From an uncultured Flavobacteriaceae bacterium (GTDB lineage: Bacteria; Bacteroidota; Bacteroidia; Flavobacteriales; Flavobacteriaceae): a stretch of 64,000 nucleotides of DNA. The notes under the pieces are model-generated. The model was not told where the DNA came from. It searched no databases and saw nothing but the letters and a program-made list of their open reading frames with translations. Made by a program: the position numbers and the translations under genes. Of the stretch, positions 1-7,795 are shown one piece after another. The stretch lies in NCBI GenBank assembly GCA_947493175.1, contig CANLQD010000005.1, positions 1 through 64,000 of the forward strand, given 5' to 3'. The number at the start of each line of letters is the position of its first letter. Position 1 is the first letter of the stretch.

Positions 1-455
1 TTCCTGCTTCCGTTTATTCGTACTTGCGTTTGCGTTTGTATTTGTGTTTGCACTTGTATTTGACCCTTGAACTTGACACTTGCACTCTAACTTCCTTGAG
101 TAGACAGTTTACAGTGGCAGTGGGCAGTATGGCTCCGTTCTAACCATTAGGAACTTTAGCCATCACTTTTTGTTCTTCGGGCTTCAGTCTTCCTGCTTCC
201 GTTTATTCGTACTTGCGTTTGCGTTTGTATTTGTGTTTGCACTTGTATTTGACCCTTGAACTTGACCCTTGCACTCGAACTTCCTTGAGTAGACAGTTTA
301 CAGTGGCAGTGGGCAATATGGTCCAGTTCTAATCATTAGAAACCTTAGCCATCACTTTTCGCTCTTCGGGTTTCCGTCTTCCTGTTTCCGTTTATTCGTA
401 TTTGCGTTTGCGTTTGTATTTGTGTTTGCACTTGTATTTGACCCCTGAACTTCCA
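1..455. repeat. 189-bp tandem repeat, about 2.4 copies, with internal hexamer array
   Basis: The segment starting TTCCTGCTTCCGTTTATTCG recurs at 1, 190 and 379 (TTCCTGTTTCCG in the third copy), giving a period of 189 bp; the first two copies are full length and differ at only a few bases. Each copy starts with a run of NNYTTG hexamers (about 21-62, 210-251 and 399-440), so there is a 6-bp periodicity inside the 189-bp one. The repeat continues off the left edge of the window or starts at it. The third copy runs into the open frame of mutS, where it supplies translatable but non-homologous codons. Confidence 0.9.
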
Positions 456-542
456 AAAGTTATCCCCAGAATATCAACAATGGAATGGTTTCGGGAACAA
501 AAATGGTACTTTCGTTTTAAGAATAATAACAGTCAAATCACT

Positions 543-3164
543 TTGGGAAAAACGGCAAAAACCAAAAAGGTAACCCCTTTAATGAAACAGTATAATGCCA
601 TCAAGGTTAAATATCCTGATGCACTCTTGTTGTTTCGTGTGGGCGATTTTTATGAAACCTTTGGGGAAGATGCGGTGAAGGCCTCCAAAATATTGGGAAT
701 CATCCTAACCCATCGAAATAATGGCGGTGATCGAACCGAATTGGCCGGTTTTCCGCACCATTCACTTAATACCTATTTACCCAAACTGGTAAAGGCAGGA
801 CAACGGGTGGCTATTTGCGACCAGTTGGAAGACCCCAAAATGACCAAGACCATCGTAAAACGTGGTGTTACCGAACTGGTAACCCCCGGGGTTGCCATGA
901 ACGATGATATTTTAAGCGCTAAATCGAACAATTTCCTCTGTGCCGTTCATTTTGGGCGTAAACTCTTGGGCGTCTCCTTTGTGGACATTTCTACCGGGGA
1001 ATTCCTGACGGCGGAAGGAAGTGAAGAACAGATCGATAAACTATTGCAGAATTTTGCCCCTAATGAGGTGCTGGTCTCTAAACCACATAAAAAGGAATTT
1101 TTAGACACCTTTGGAAGTCAATTTCACACCTTTTACCTTGAGGATTGGGTGTTTCAAGACGATTTTGCCCGTGAGACCTTAACGACCCATTTCAAAACAA
1201 GTACTTTGAAGGGGTTTGGAGTAGACCATTTGAACCATGGTATCATCGCTTCGGGGGTTGTGCTGCATTATCTTTCGGAGACACAACACCGGCAGCTGCA
1301 ACATATCAATACCATACAACGTATTGCCGAGGAGGAATACATTTGGATGGACCGTTTTACCATTCGCAATTTAGAGCTGTACCATTCGACCAACGAGCAT
1401 GCGGTGACCCTTTTGGATATCATCGACAAAACCATTTCCCCTATGGGCGGAAGATTGTTGAAACGTTGGCTGGCCCTCCCCTTGAAAAATATTGAAAAGA
1501 TTCGACGTCGGCATCAGGTAGTTGCCCACTTGAACCAAACGGAAGAAAGCCTACAGAAATTACAGCATTGGATCAAACAGATGGGCGACCTGGAACGGTT
1601 GATCTCCAAAACGGCGACCGGAAAAATAAATCCAAAAGAGGTCGTGCAGCTCAAAAACTCGTTGGAAGCGGTCGTTCCTATAAAACAGCTTACCGCCCAA
1701 AGCAAAAACGAAGCCTTATTGTTGATTTCGGATCAATTACATTCCTGCGATCTGCTACGGTCCAAAATCAAGGAAATGCTCAACGAAGAGGCACCTGTTC
1801 AGATTCCAAAAGGAAAAACGATTGCCGATGGATACTCCCAAGAGCTCGATGAACTGAGGCAGATGGCCTTTTCGGGCAAGGACTATCTAGACAAGATGTT
1901 GGAACGCGAGACCGAACGCACCGGTATTAGCTCCCTGAAGATCGCCTCGAACAATGTGTTCGGCTACTATATAGAGGTACGCAATACCCATAAAGATAAA
2001 GTTCCGCCAGAGTGGATCCGCAAGCAGACCTTGGTCAGTGCCGAACGCTATATTACCGAGGAGCTCAAGGAATATGAGGGTAAAATTTTAGGTGCCGAAG
2101 AGCGTATTCTGAGTTTGGAGCAACAGCTGTTCTCCCAATTGGTGGTCTGGATGCAGGAATACATTGCCCCAGTACAAAACAACGCACAGCTCATCGCCCA
2201 ACTCGATTGCCTTTGCGGATTTGCCCAATTGGCCAAAGAAAACCAGTACGTAGCACCGGTCATGAATGATTCTACTGAAATAGCGATTAAAAATGGGCGG
2301 CATCCCGTAATCGAAAAACAGCTACCATTGGGAGAGGCATACATTGCGAACGATGTATTGCTCAATCGGGAAGACCAGCAGATCATCATGATTACCGGAC
2401 CCAATATGAGTGGTAAATCGGCCATTCTGCGACAGACCGCCCTTATTGTGCTGTTGGCGCAGATGGGAAGTTTTATTCCTGCCGATGCGGCCAAAATAGG
2501 CTATGTCGATAAAATCTTCACCCGAGTGGGTGCGAGTGATAATATTTCTATGGGCGAGTCGACCTTTATGGTCGAGATGAACGAGACCGCTTCGATTTTG
2601 AACAACCTCAGCGAACGCAGTTTGGTCTTATTGGATGAAATCGGACGGGGTACGAGTACCTATGATGGCATTTCGATCGCCTGGGCCATCTCCGAATACC
2701 TACACGAACACCCTGCCAGGGCCAAGACCTTGTTCGCCACCCACTATCATGAGCTCAATGAGATGGGTACTACGTTTGAACGCATCAAGAACTTCAATGT
2801 CTCCGTCAAGGAACTTAAGGACAAGGTGCTCTTCCTGCGCAAGCTTACACCAGGTGGTAGCGAGCACAGTTTCGGAATTCACGTGGCCAAAATGGCCGGT
2901 ATGCCACAACAGGTCATCCGCAAGGCCAATAAAATCTTGAAGAAGTTAGAGAAGTCGCATTCTAGCGAGGAACTCACCGACAAACTGCAAGCGGCCCAAA
3001 ACGAAATGCAATTGAGTTTCTTTAATTTGGACGACCCCCTATTGGAGCAGATCAAAGAAGAAATTACCCATTTGGATATCAATACCCTGACCCCCGTAGA
3101 GGCCTTGATGAAGTTGAACGAGATCAAACGGTTGCTTACCAAAAATAAGAAAGCGACCTCCTAA
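543..3164 (+). CDS. mutS: DNA mismatch repair protein MutS
   Basis: MutS binds mismatched DNA and uses ATP to recruit MutL. In order, the protein has the mismatch-recognition domain with the Phe-Tyr-Glu motif, connector, core and clamp domains, and a C-terminal ATPase. The ATPase shows Walker A GPNMSGKS (about residues 619-626), the Walker B-type LVLLDEIGRGTSTYDG (about 693-708) and THYHEL. The frame is open from 402, but its first residues are read from the tandem repeat. I chose the TTG at 543 because it gives MGKTAKTKKVTPLMKQYN, typical of the family's N-terminus, and places the mismatch-contacting Phe and Glu at residues 36 and 38, the same numbers as in E. coli MutS. ATG codons at 480 and 582 are alternatives; the one at 582 would remove part of the conserved N-terminus. 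Length 873 aa is normal. No operon partner is visible. Confidence 0.95.
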   Translation: MGKTAKTKKVTPLMKQYNAIKVKYPDALLLFRVGDFYETFGEDAVKASKILGIILTHRNNGGDRTELAGFPHHSLNTYLPKLVKAGQRVAICDQLEDPKMTKTIVKRGVTELVTPGVAMNDDILSAKSNNFLCAVHFGRKLLGVSFVDISTGEFLTAEGSEEQIDKLLQNFAPNEVLVSKPHKKEFLDTFGSQFHTFYLEDWVFQDDFARETLTTHFKTSTLKGFGVDHLNHGIIASGVVLHYLSETQHRQLQHINTIQRIAEEEYIWMDRFTIRNLELYHSTNEHAVTLLDIIDKTISPMGGRLLKRWLALPLKNIEKIRRRHQVVAHLNQTEESLQKLQHWIKQMGDLERLISKTATGKINPKEVVQLKNSLEAVVPIKQLTAQSKNEALLLISDQLHSCDLLRSKIKEMLNEEAPVQIPKGKTIADGYSQELDELRQMAFSGKDYLDKMLERETERTGISSLKIASNNVFGYYIEVRNTHKDKVPPEWIRKQTLVSAERYITEELKEYEGKILGAEERILSLEQQLFSQLVVWMQEYIAPVQNNAQLIAQLDCLCGFAQLAKENQYVAPVMNDSTEIAIKNGRHPVIEKQLPLGEAYIANDVLLNREDQQIIMITGPNMSGKSAILRQTALIVLLAQMGSFIPADAAKIGYVDKIFTRVGASDNISMGESTFMVEMNETASILNNLSERSLVLLDEIGRGTSTYDGISIAWAISEYLHEHPARAKTLFATHYHELNEMGTTFERIKNFNVSVKELKDKVLFLRKLTPGGSEHSFGIHVAKMAGMPQQVIRKANKILKKLEKSHSSEELTDKLQAAQNEMQLSFFNLDDPLLEQIKEEITHLDINTLTPVEALMKLNEIKRLLTKNKKATS

Positions 3165-3217
3165 ACCAACGGTCGACGCCGACCCAAAGTCTTTTGGTTC
3201 TTTTGTAAAAAAATTTC

Positions 3218-3247
3218 TTTGCCTTTAGAGGAATTGTTTTAAATTTG
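3218..3247 (+). promoter_or_regulatory. Bacteroidota-type promoter upstream of tRNA-Gly
   Basis: TTTG at 3218-3221 and TAAATTTG at 3240-3247 are separated by 18 bases, close to the known Bacteroidota consensus TTTG-N19-TAnnTTTG. Transcription would begin around 3254, some 40 bases before the mature tRNA-Gly. It probably serves the tRNA gene. Confidence 0.6.
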
Positions 3248-3296
3248 CATCCGCATCGGTTGAAAGATGCGACGTTCTTTTAAAAATGACTTAAAT

Positions 3297-3369
3297 GCGA
3301 AAATAGCTCAGTTGGTAGAGCGCCACCTTGCCAAGGTGGAGGTCGCGGGTTCGAATCCCGTTTTTCGCT
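3297..3369 (+). tRNA. tRNA-Gly (anticodon GCC)
   Basis: The 73-nt cloverleaf has acceptor stem GCGAAAA/TTTTCGC with discriminator T, D-arm GCTC/GAGC, anticodon stem CCACC/GGTGG with loop TTGCCAA (anticodon GCC), and T-arm GCGGG-TTCGAAT-CCCGT. CCA is not encoded. Confidence 0.97.
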
Positions 3370-3377
3370 CGACTTCG

Positions 3378-3409
3378 ACTCCGCTCAGTCAACCAGAGGG
3401 GAGTTTTTT
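3378..3409 (+). terminator. Intrinsic terminator after tRNA-Gly
   Basis: ACTCCGCTC (3378-3386) pairs with GAGGGGAGT (3396-3404), eight of nine positions, with a 9-nt loop, and is followed by TTTTTT. It starts 9 nt after the tRNA end. Confidence 0.65.
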
Positions 3410-3451
3410 GTTTCAAGTCTACCCCTCCTTGCCAAGGCTTATGGAGGATAC

Positions 3452-3536
3452 GCTCGAGTGGTGGAATTGGTAGACACGTTGGACTTAAAATCCAATGGCC
3501 ATTATGGCCGTGCGGGTTCAAGTCCCGCCTCGAGTA
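3452..3536 (+). tRNA. tRNA-Leu (anticodon UAA)
   Basis: An 85-nt class II tRNA. The acceptor GCTCGAG pairs with CTCGAGT (terminal G-U), discriminator A. The anticodon stem TTGGA/TCCAA encloses loop CTTAAAA (anticodon TAA). A long variable arm follows, then T-arm GCGGG-TTCAAGT-CCCGC. CCA is not encoded. The mobile-element remnants begin less than 400 bp downstream. Confidence 0.97.
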
Positions 3537-3546
3537 CACGGGAGAT

Positions 3547-3571
3547 AGCCGAGGTTTTTCCTCGGCTTTTT
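3547..3571 (+). terminator. Intrinsic terminator after tRNA-Leu
   Basis: A perfect 8-bp stem, AGCCGAGG/CCTCGGCT, with a TTTTT loop and a T-run immediately after it. It begins 10 nt after the tRNA. Confidence 0.9.
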
Positions 3572-3631
3572 CATGCCAAAAAATGCCTCAGGTACAACAT
3601 TTCGTTTTTCTCAAACTTTAATCAATTGACC

Positions 3632-3885
3632 TTAATTAGTGCGTTTTAGATTTTTGGCCATATAATCTTGCCAAGTGACCAAGACAAATTTGTCTTTGCC
3701 ATGCTCACTTTTTTTGAGGAACCCGCATTCATATACGAATAGATAGACCTCACCTTTTTGATTTTTCCAGTAATGCGTGAAGAAGTTAGGGTCGAAACCT
3801 AAATCAATAAGAAGATTCGTTCTTATTATAGATTTGCCCGCCTTATTATGCTCTTTCAATATTTGCGTAAGAAAAAAAGCTATGA
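3632..3885 (-). pseudogene. Remnant of a small hypothetical protein gene, 5' end lost to an IS insertion
   Basis: About 80 codons read leftward from near 3885 to a stop at 3632, ending in LKRTN. The product is basic and aromatic-rich (segments such as DLGFDPNFFTHYW and KFVLVTWQDYM). The frame continues rightward only into IS3-type transposase DNA, so the first 12 or so codons of the open frame are borrowed from the mobile element and the native start is missing. I do not recognise a family. The junction position is approximate. Confidence 0.5.
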
Positions 3886-3888
3886 GGC

Positions 3889-4701
3889 CTTGCGGGCGTC
3901 GGGAACTGGCCGAGGTAATCGTCAATGAAGAAGGTCTGCCTCTGCCGTTCGATATGGTACTATCAGAGCCGTCGTGACGACAACGAGGTGATCGACAAGC
4001 TGACCGAGCTGGCCGAGGCCAAGACCTACAGGGGATTCGACTGGCTCTACAACCGCATTCGCAAGCAAGGCCACAATTGGAACCGCAAACGTGTGTTGAG
4101 GGTATACCGCCTCTTGGGCATGCAACTCAAGAGAAAGACCAAAAAACGGCTTCTCAAAAGGATCAAGGAACCCTTGGAGGTCCCGAATGCACCGAGGGAG
4201 GTATGGAGCGCCGACTTCATGTCCGACGGCTTGATCACGGGAGGGAGCTTCAGGGTCTTCAACCTGATGGACGACTTCAACCGTGAGGCGCTGTGCATGA
4301 AGGGGAACTTCACCATGCCGGGGCTTCGTATCGTGTAATACCTTCAGGAGGCCATAGAGATATACGGCAAGCCCTTGGCCATTCGCGTTGACAACGGCCC
4401 TGAGTTCCTATCTAGGGTATTCGTCAACTATTGCGAGGTCGAGGACATCGAGATCAAGTACATACAGCCCAGCAAGCCGAGCCAGAACGGATACATCGAA
4501 AGGTTCAACCGGACCTATCGTGAGGACGTACTCGATGCACACCTGTTCAGGGATATCGAGGAAGTAAACTTGGAGACCGACCGATTCAAGGAGGAATACA
4601 ACAGGCTCCATCCCCATAAGTCATTGGGAAAGAGCAGTCCAAAGGAATATTTAGAGGAATTTTCAAAGGGGCATTCCCCTTTGAAAAAACAATTTGTTTA
4701 A
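3889..4701 (+). pseudogene. Broken IS3-family transposase (OrfB, rve/DDE integrase)
   Basis: The DDE integrase core is present: first Asp in WSADF, second Asp in RVDNGPEF, and the Glu in GYIERFNR, followed by the usual HPHKSLGKSSPKEYL tail. Translation is broken at two places. An in-frame TAA at 4336-4338, in the middle of the core (after LRIV, before YLQEAIEIYGKP), splits it into 137-aa and 108-aa open frames. Upstream, the expected N-terminal RRELAEVIVNE lies in a different frame from the SIWYYQSRRDDNE part. No OrfA is present on the left side. It is therefore a degenerate insertion sequence. Exact ends and target duplication could not be fixed. Confidence 0.85.
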
Positions 4702-4715
4702 TTTAAACGCAGTAC

Positions 4716-4751
4716 GAAAACGGGTAAGTCTTCAAAAACAGGGAAGCCTTC
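4716..4751. repeat. Tandem 18-mer motif pair, left copy
   Basis: GAAAACGGGTAAGTCTTC (4716-4733) is directly followed by AAAAACAGGGAAGCCTTC (4734-4751), two related 18-mers. The second recurs exactly at 6783-6800, on the other side of the deacetylase/FkbM pair. It lies just after the IS3-type gene. Confidence 0.75.
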
Positions 4752-4862
4752 AGGATTTGCTTATTTTTAAATCTAAATCAAGGTAGTTTTGAGACAGACT
4801 GCCGTTGTGAAACATTTATCAACAACCTGAAGAATCTTTAAAATTTCTAGATCAAGCATTAA

Positions 4863-5726
4863 ATGACCGAAATAAATGAAATCTATTTGACATTCGATTA
4901 TGAATTATTCTTGGGTACTCCGAATGGCGGAATTGAAGATTGTCTTATAATACCTACTAATAAGATAATTGATGTTCTAAACCTTCAAAACGTAAAAGGG
5001 ACATTTTATGTAGATTTTGCTTATTTATACTATCTTCAACAATCAAGATCAATTGAACTTGATTTAATCCGCAAACAACTTAACGCTCTAAGAAAACAAG
5101 GGCATTCCATACAATTACATTTACATCCTCATTGGATATTTAAGAATTCAGAAAAAAATCAGATTCCACGTTATTACATTGATCAATACTCTTTAGAAGA
5201 GATCGCGGATATAGTTGAAGACCTTTTAAAGTTTGCAGAAAAGTTTTGTAGTTTAAAACTAACATCTTATCGAGCGGGTGGTTTAATTAATAAGAACTTA
5301 CGGGATCTGGATTATTACCTGAAAAAATTAGGTTTAGAAACAGATTCCTCAATATTGGATTTCCAAAACATTAGTTGTCAATATATAAAACAATATAATA
5401 TCTCCACAATATACTATAGTCCCTTGTTTTATTGGAAATTAGTATTTCAGCGTTATTTTGGAAATAAAGACACAACTAAATTCGGGAAGGGTAATTCGCT
5501 ACCGATGCCGCTCATTCAAAAGTTAAGAAGACTATTTTTAGGAGCTACAGACCACTTATCTTTTGATTCTAATAAGTGGACAAAAACAGAAAATTACGTT
5601 TCAAAAAATAAAATTAATACTGTGATACTTAGTCATCCTAAAGCAATGAACCAAATGTCCCTTATATCCCTATCGAAATATATCAAACAGAATAAAAAAA
5701 ATTCTCATTTTAAAGTTATCGAATGA
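4863..5726 (+). CDS. Polysaccharide deacetylase-like (NodB-fold) protein
   Basis: 287 aa, no signal peptide. The sequence resembles the NodB/WalW branch of carbohydrate esterase 4-like proteins: LTFDYELFLG at the N-terminus (catalytic/metal Asp), GTFYVD on the next strand, HLHPHW near residue 95 (metal-ligand His pair) and SYRAGG near 140. Family members remove N- or O-acyl groups from glycans; WalW-type ones sit in surface polysaccharide clusters. The stop codon overlaps the next start by 4 bp (ATGA), so the two genes are translationally coupled. The DNA is visibly more AT-rich than the flanking genes and the pair sits between IS remnants, suggesting acquisition by transfer. Substrate unknown. 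Confidence 0.75.
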   Translation: MTEINEIYLTFDYELFLGTPNGGIEDCLIIPTNKIIDVLNLQNVKGTFYVDFAYLYYLQQSRSIELDLIRKQLNALRKQGHSIQLHLHPHWIFKNSEKNQIPRYYIDQYSLEEIADIVEDLLKFAEKFCSLKLTSYRAGGLINKNLRDLDYYLKKLGLETDSSILDFQNISCQYIKQYNISTIYYSPLFYWKLVFQRYFGNKDTTKFGKGNSLPMPLIQKLRRLFLGATDHLSFDSNKWTKTENYVSKNKINTVILSHPKAMNQMSLISLSKYIKQNKKNSHFKVIE

Positions 5727-6493
5727 TGATAAAGAAATATTTATCGTTAAACATTTTTAGTCTTTACATATTTAAAGTTTTGACCCGAATTCGTTTATTT
5801 TTTCAAGAAATAACGAAAAATAATTCTACTATATTTTTCCACTATTATCAAACAAAAGTTTTAATTGAAAAAAATCTAAATATATCTTCAAATTGTATTG
5901 ACCTTGGCGCCTCAAAAGGGGATATTCTAGATTTAATTATTAAATCAAGTCCAAAGGGTCAACATATAGCAATTGAACCTATACCTGTTTTTTGCAAATT
6001 TCTTAGGCATTATTATAAGTCAAAAAATGTAGAAGTAATAAACGCTATTGCACTTGATTTTGATGGGACAGCTCCATTCTATTTCCAAACAAATGAACCA
6101 GCCATTTCGGGTTTTTCGAAAGTTAACAAACATCTTAATTCCATTGAACATTTACATTTACCCGTAATAAAGTTAGATTCAATAATAGAAAATGATTTGT
6201 TTTATGATTTGATAAAAATTGACTGTATTGGTAGTGAATTATCGATTATAAAGGGAGCAGTTTCAATTCTCACAAGAGATAAACCGTTAATCATTTTTGA
6301 TTTTATTGCTGCTCACTTCAATACTGAAAATGCGAATGAATTATTCGAATTACTTTCAGGTATAGGGTATAGTATATTTCTTTTAAGCGATTACCCTAAT
6401 GCATTGAAGTTAAGCATAACAGATTTCAAGACCTCTGTTTTTGATAAAAAACAAAGTCATTTTTTCGCAGGCCTGAAAAAAACCAAATGCTAA
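5723..6493 (+). CDS. FkbM-family methyltransferase
   Basis: 256 aa SAM-dependent methyltransferase. The SAM-binding motif I is CIDLGASKGDI (about residues 56-66), followed by IAIEPIPVFCKFL (motif II region), the FkbM-type segment VIKLDSIIEN and IKIDCIGSELSIIKGA, and IIFDF. The family O-methylates sugars in polysaccharides or secondary metabolites. Coupled by a 4-bp overlap to the upstream deacetylase-like gene, so a shared job in modifying a surface glycan is likely. The N-terminal 35 residues are hydrophobic and aromatic. AT-rich like its partner; probably transferred. Confidence 0.8.
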   Translation: MMIKKYLSLNIFSLYIFKVLTRIRLFFQEITKNNSTIFFHYYQTKVLIEKNLNISSNCIDLGASKGDILDLIIKSSPKGQHIAIEPIPVFCKFLRHYYKSKNVEVINAIALDFDGTAPFYFQTNEPAISGFSKVNKHLNSIEHLHLPVIKLDSIIENDLFYDLIKIDCIGSELSIIKGAVSILTRDKPLIIFDFIAAHFNTENANELFELLSGIGYSIFLLSDYPNALKLSITDFKTSVFDKKQSHFFAGLKKTKC

Positions 6494-6780
6494 ACCGAAT
6501 TTTTCAAGAACAACACTAACTAGTTAGTGTAATTGATTTGTACAGATTTAGCAAACAAAAAAACGTTGCACAACAACGTGTCCTATGAAAAGCCATAGTC
6601 TAGTTTCTTAAAGATAAATAATATTTCAATTTTTGCTTTAAACCATCTTTTTCTTTTGATATAACTTGCTCCGCATCCTATTTGTGATACTCCTATTTTG
6701 GGGTTCACCAGCATCTGTATGATTATAAGCTATAATAAACTCGGCCACTTGCTATAAAAATAATTGATTTTTATACTGTC
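6494..6780. other. Non-coding AT-rich stretch
   Basis: Apart from the palindrome at 6513-6530 I see no supported gene, RNA or known element here. It separates the transferred gene pair from an IS110-type remnant. Confidence 0.5.
6513..6530. repeat. Perfect 18-bp palindrome
   Basis: ACACTAACTAGTTAGTGT is self-complementary over all 18 bases and begins 20 bp after the FkbM stop codon. There is no loop and no T-run, so it looks more like a dimeric protein-binding or recombination site than a terminator. Confidence 0.6.
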
Positions 6781-6781
6781 C

Positions 6782-6817
6782 GAAAAACAGGGAAGCCTTC
6801 AAAAGAGGTAAGTCTTC
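6782..6817. repeat. Tandem 18-mer motif pair, right copy (units in swapped order)
   Basis: AAAAACAGGGAAGCCTTC (6783-6800) is followed by AAAAGAGGTAAGTCTTC (6801-6817). The first unit is identical to 4734-4751; the second is a variant of 4716-4733. The order of the units is reversed relative to the left copy. Confidence 0.75.
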
Positions 6818-7003
6818 ATTGTCTCCTAGTCCTGGTATGCTCTTTAATTTGGCAAGTTGTTCTTGCCGGGTCTCTTTAACCAAAGAAAGCAATCGCTCAT
6901 TAAGTGAATCCAACTCTCGATCTAAAACCTTTAACGTGCGTTTCAATGAAAGGTAGACCGCTTTGGCCTCGGTGCGCTTTCGGTTCTTTCGTAGTTCAAC
7001 AAC
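6818..7003 (-). pseudogene. Fragment of an IS110/IS1111-family transposase
   Basis: About 60 codons on the minus strand resemble the helical linker and the start of the C-terminal Transposase_20 domain of IS110-type enzymes: ELRKNRKRTEAKAVYL, LKRTLKVLDRELD and LAKLKSIPGLG. After SIPGLG the similarity stops exactly where the 18-mer motif pair begins. The upstream end abuts the stop codon of the HTH gene. Only a fragment remains; no catalytic DEDD residues are present. Confidence 0.6.
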
Positions 7004-7795
7004 CTATCTTTTTACAAATTTATCAGGATGAAAATCAGGTAAGGAAGTATCTGACGAAAAAATCAATTTTGGAGAGTCTCCCGCTCTTAGGAAAGAATTT
7101 TTTCTAAAAAAAGCTTTTTCATCTTTTGCAATATCCAAAATTTCATTTTGTACATCCGCAAGCGAATGCTCTATTTTCTTATCGTATTTTCTCCTCCACG
7201 CATCTTGCTCTTCAGTTTTAAAACCCAAGGATTGACTACGCCAGTAAGTAGCCACAGAGGTCCAATGATCTACATAAGATATAATGCGCCAATCATGTTC
7301 AATAATATATGAGTATTTTCTGTCTAGGTGAAGGGTCGTTTTATCATCCGATTCCATGAAAAAGTAAAACTTGAAATCCAATCCGTGAAAACCAGAAATT
7401 GAAACAAATACGGTAAACAAATGAAGTTCAATTTCTTTCTCCTGTTCGTCAATAAGGTGCAGGGCTATTTTTTTTAGGTAGTTTTTACCTAGATCACATG
7501 GATACAGAATACCTTCGTTAATCCCTATTTCATTGCCATATCCCCCCTTTTTTAAATAAGATAATAATGGTTTTTCAAAGAAATTATTTTCCTTCAGATA
7601 TTCCATATTAATAGGTAAACCAGAATTCTCTACCCGTTTAAAAAAAGTTACACTTGGTTCAATTTTGCCATCTAGTAATCGATATATTGTTTCAGCTCCT
7701 TTATATCCAATTGTTTTAGAAAACCTATAGGGTGTCATCTCCAGTAAGCTTAACACCGTAAGTAACCTTTGAGAGAAGTCTTTTGATGTTGCCAT
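7004..7795 (-). CDS. Hypothetical protein with N-terminal HTH (XRE-like) domain
   Basis: 263 aa. Residues about 8-60 (FSQRLLTVLSLLEMTPYRFSKT, IGYKGAETIYRLLDGKIEPS) look like a short Cro/C1-type helix-turn-helix. The rest has no motif I recognise; it is rich in aromatic and charged residues and has a central DFKFYFFMES segment. The gene ends precisely where the IS110-type fragment starts, so its last residues (HPDKFVKR) may be native or created by the insertion. It is transcribed away from the curli operon and could be a regulator or a defence or phage-derived protein; the sequence does not decide. Confidence 0.55.
   Translation of the reverse strand: MATSKDFSQRLLTVLSLLEMTPYRFSKTIGYKGAETIYRLLDGKIEPSVTFFKRVENSGLPINMEYLKENNFFEKPLLSYLKKGGYGNEIGINEGILYPCDLGKNYLKKIALHLIDEQEKEIELHLFTVFVSISGFHGLDFKFYFFMESDDKTTLHLDRKYSYIIEHDWRIISYVDHWTSVATYWRSQSLGFKTEEQDAWRRKYDKKIEHSLADVQNEILDIAKDEKAFFRKNSFLRAGDSPKLIFSSDTSLPDFHPDKFVKR

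Noticed and set aside
1..455. Possible CRISPR array in the tandem repeats
   Set aside because: Period of 189 bp with almost identical units and no unique spacers between short repeats; no cas genes nearby.
2048..2494. A 148-codon minus-strand frame within mutS
   Set aside because: Shadow of the strongly conserved mutS ATPase region.
3291..3649. Several short frames over the two tRNA genes
   Set aside because: The region is fully explained by the tRNAs and their terminators.
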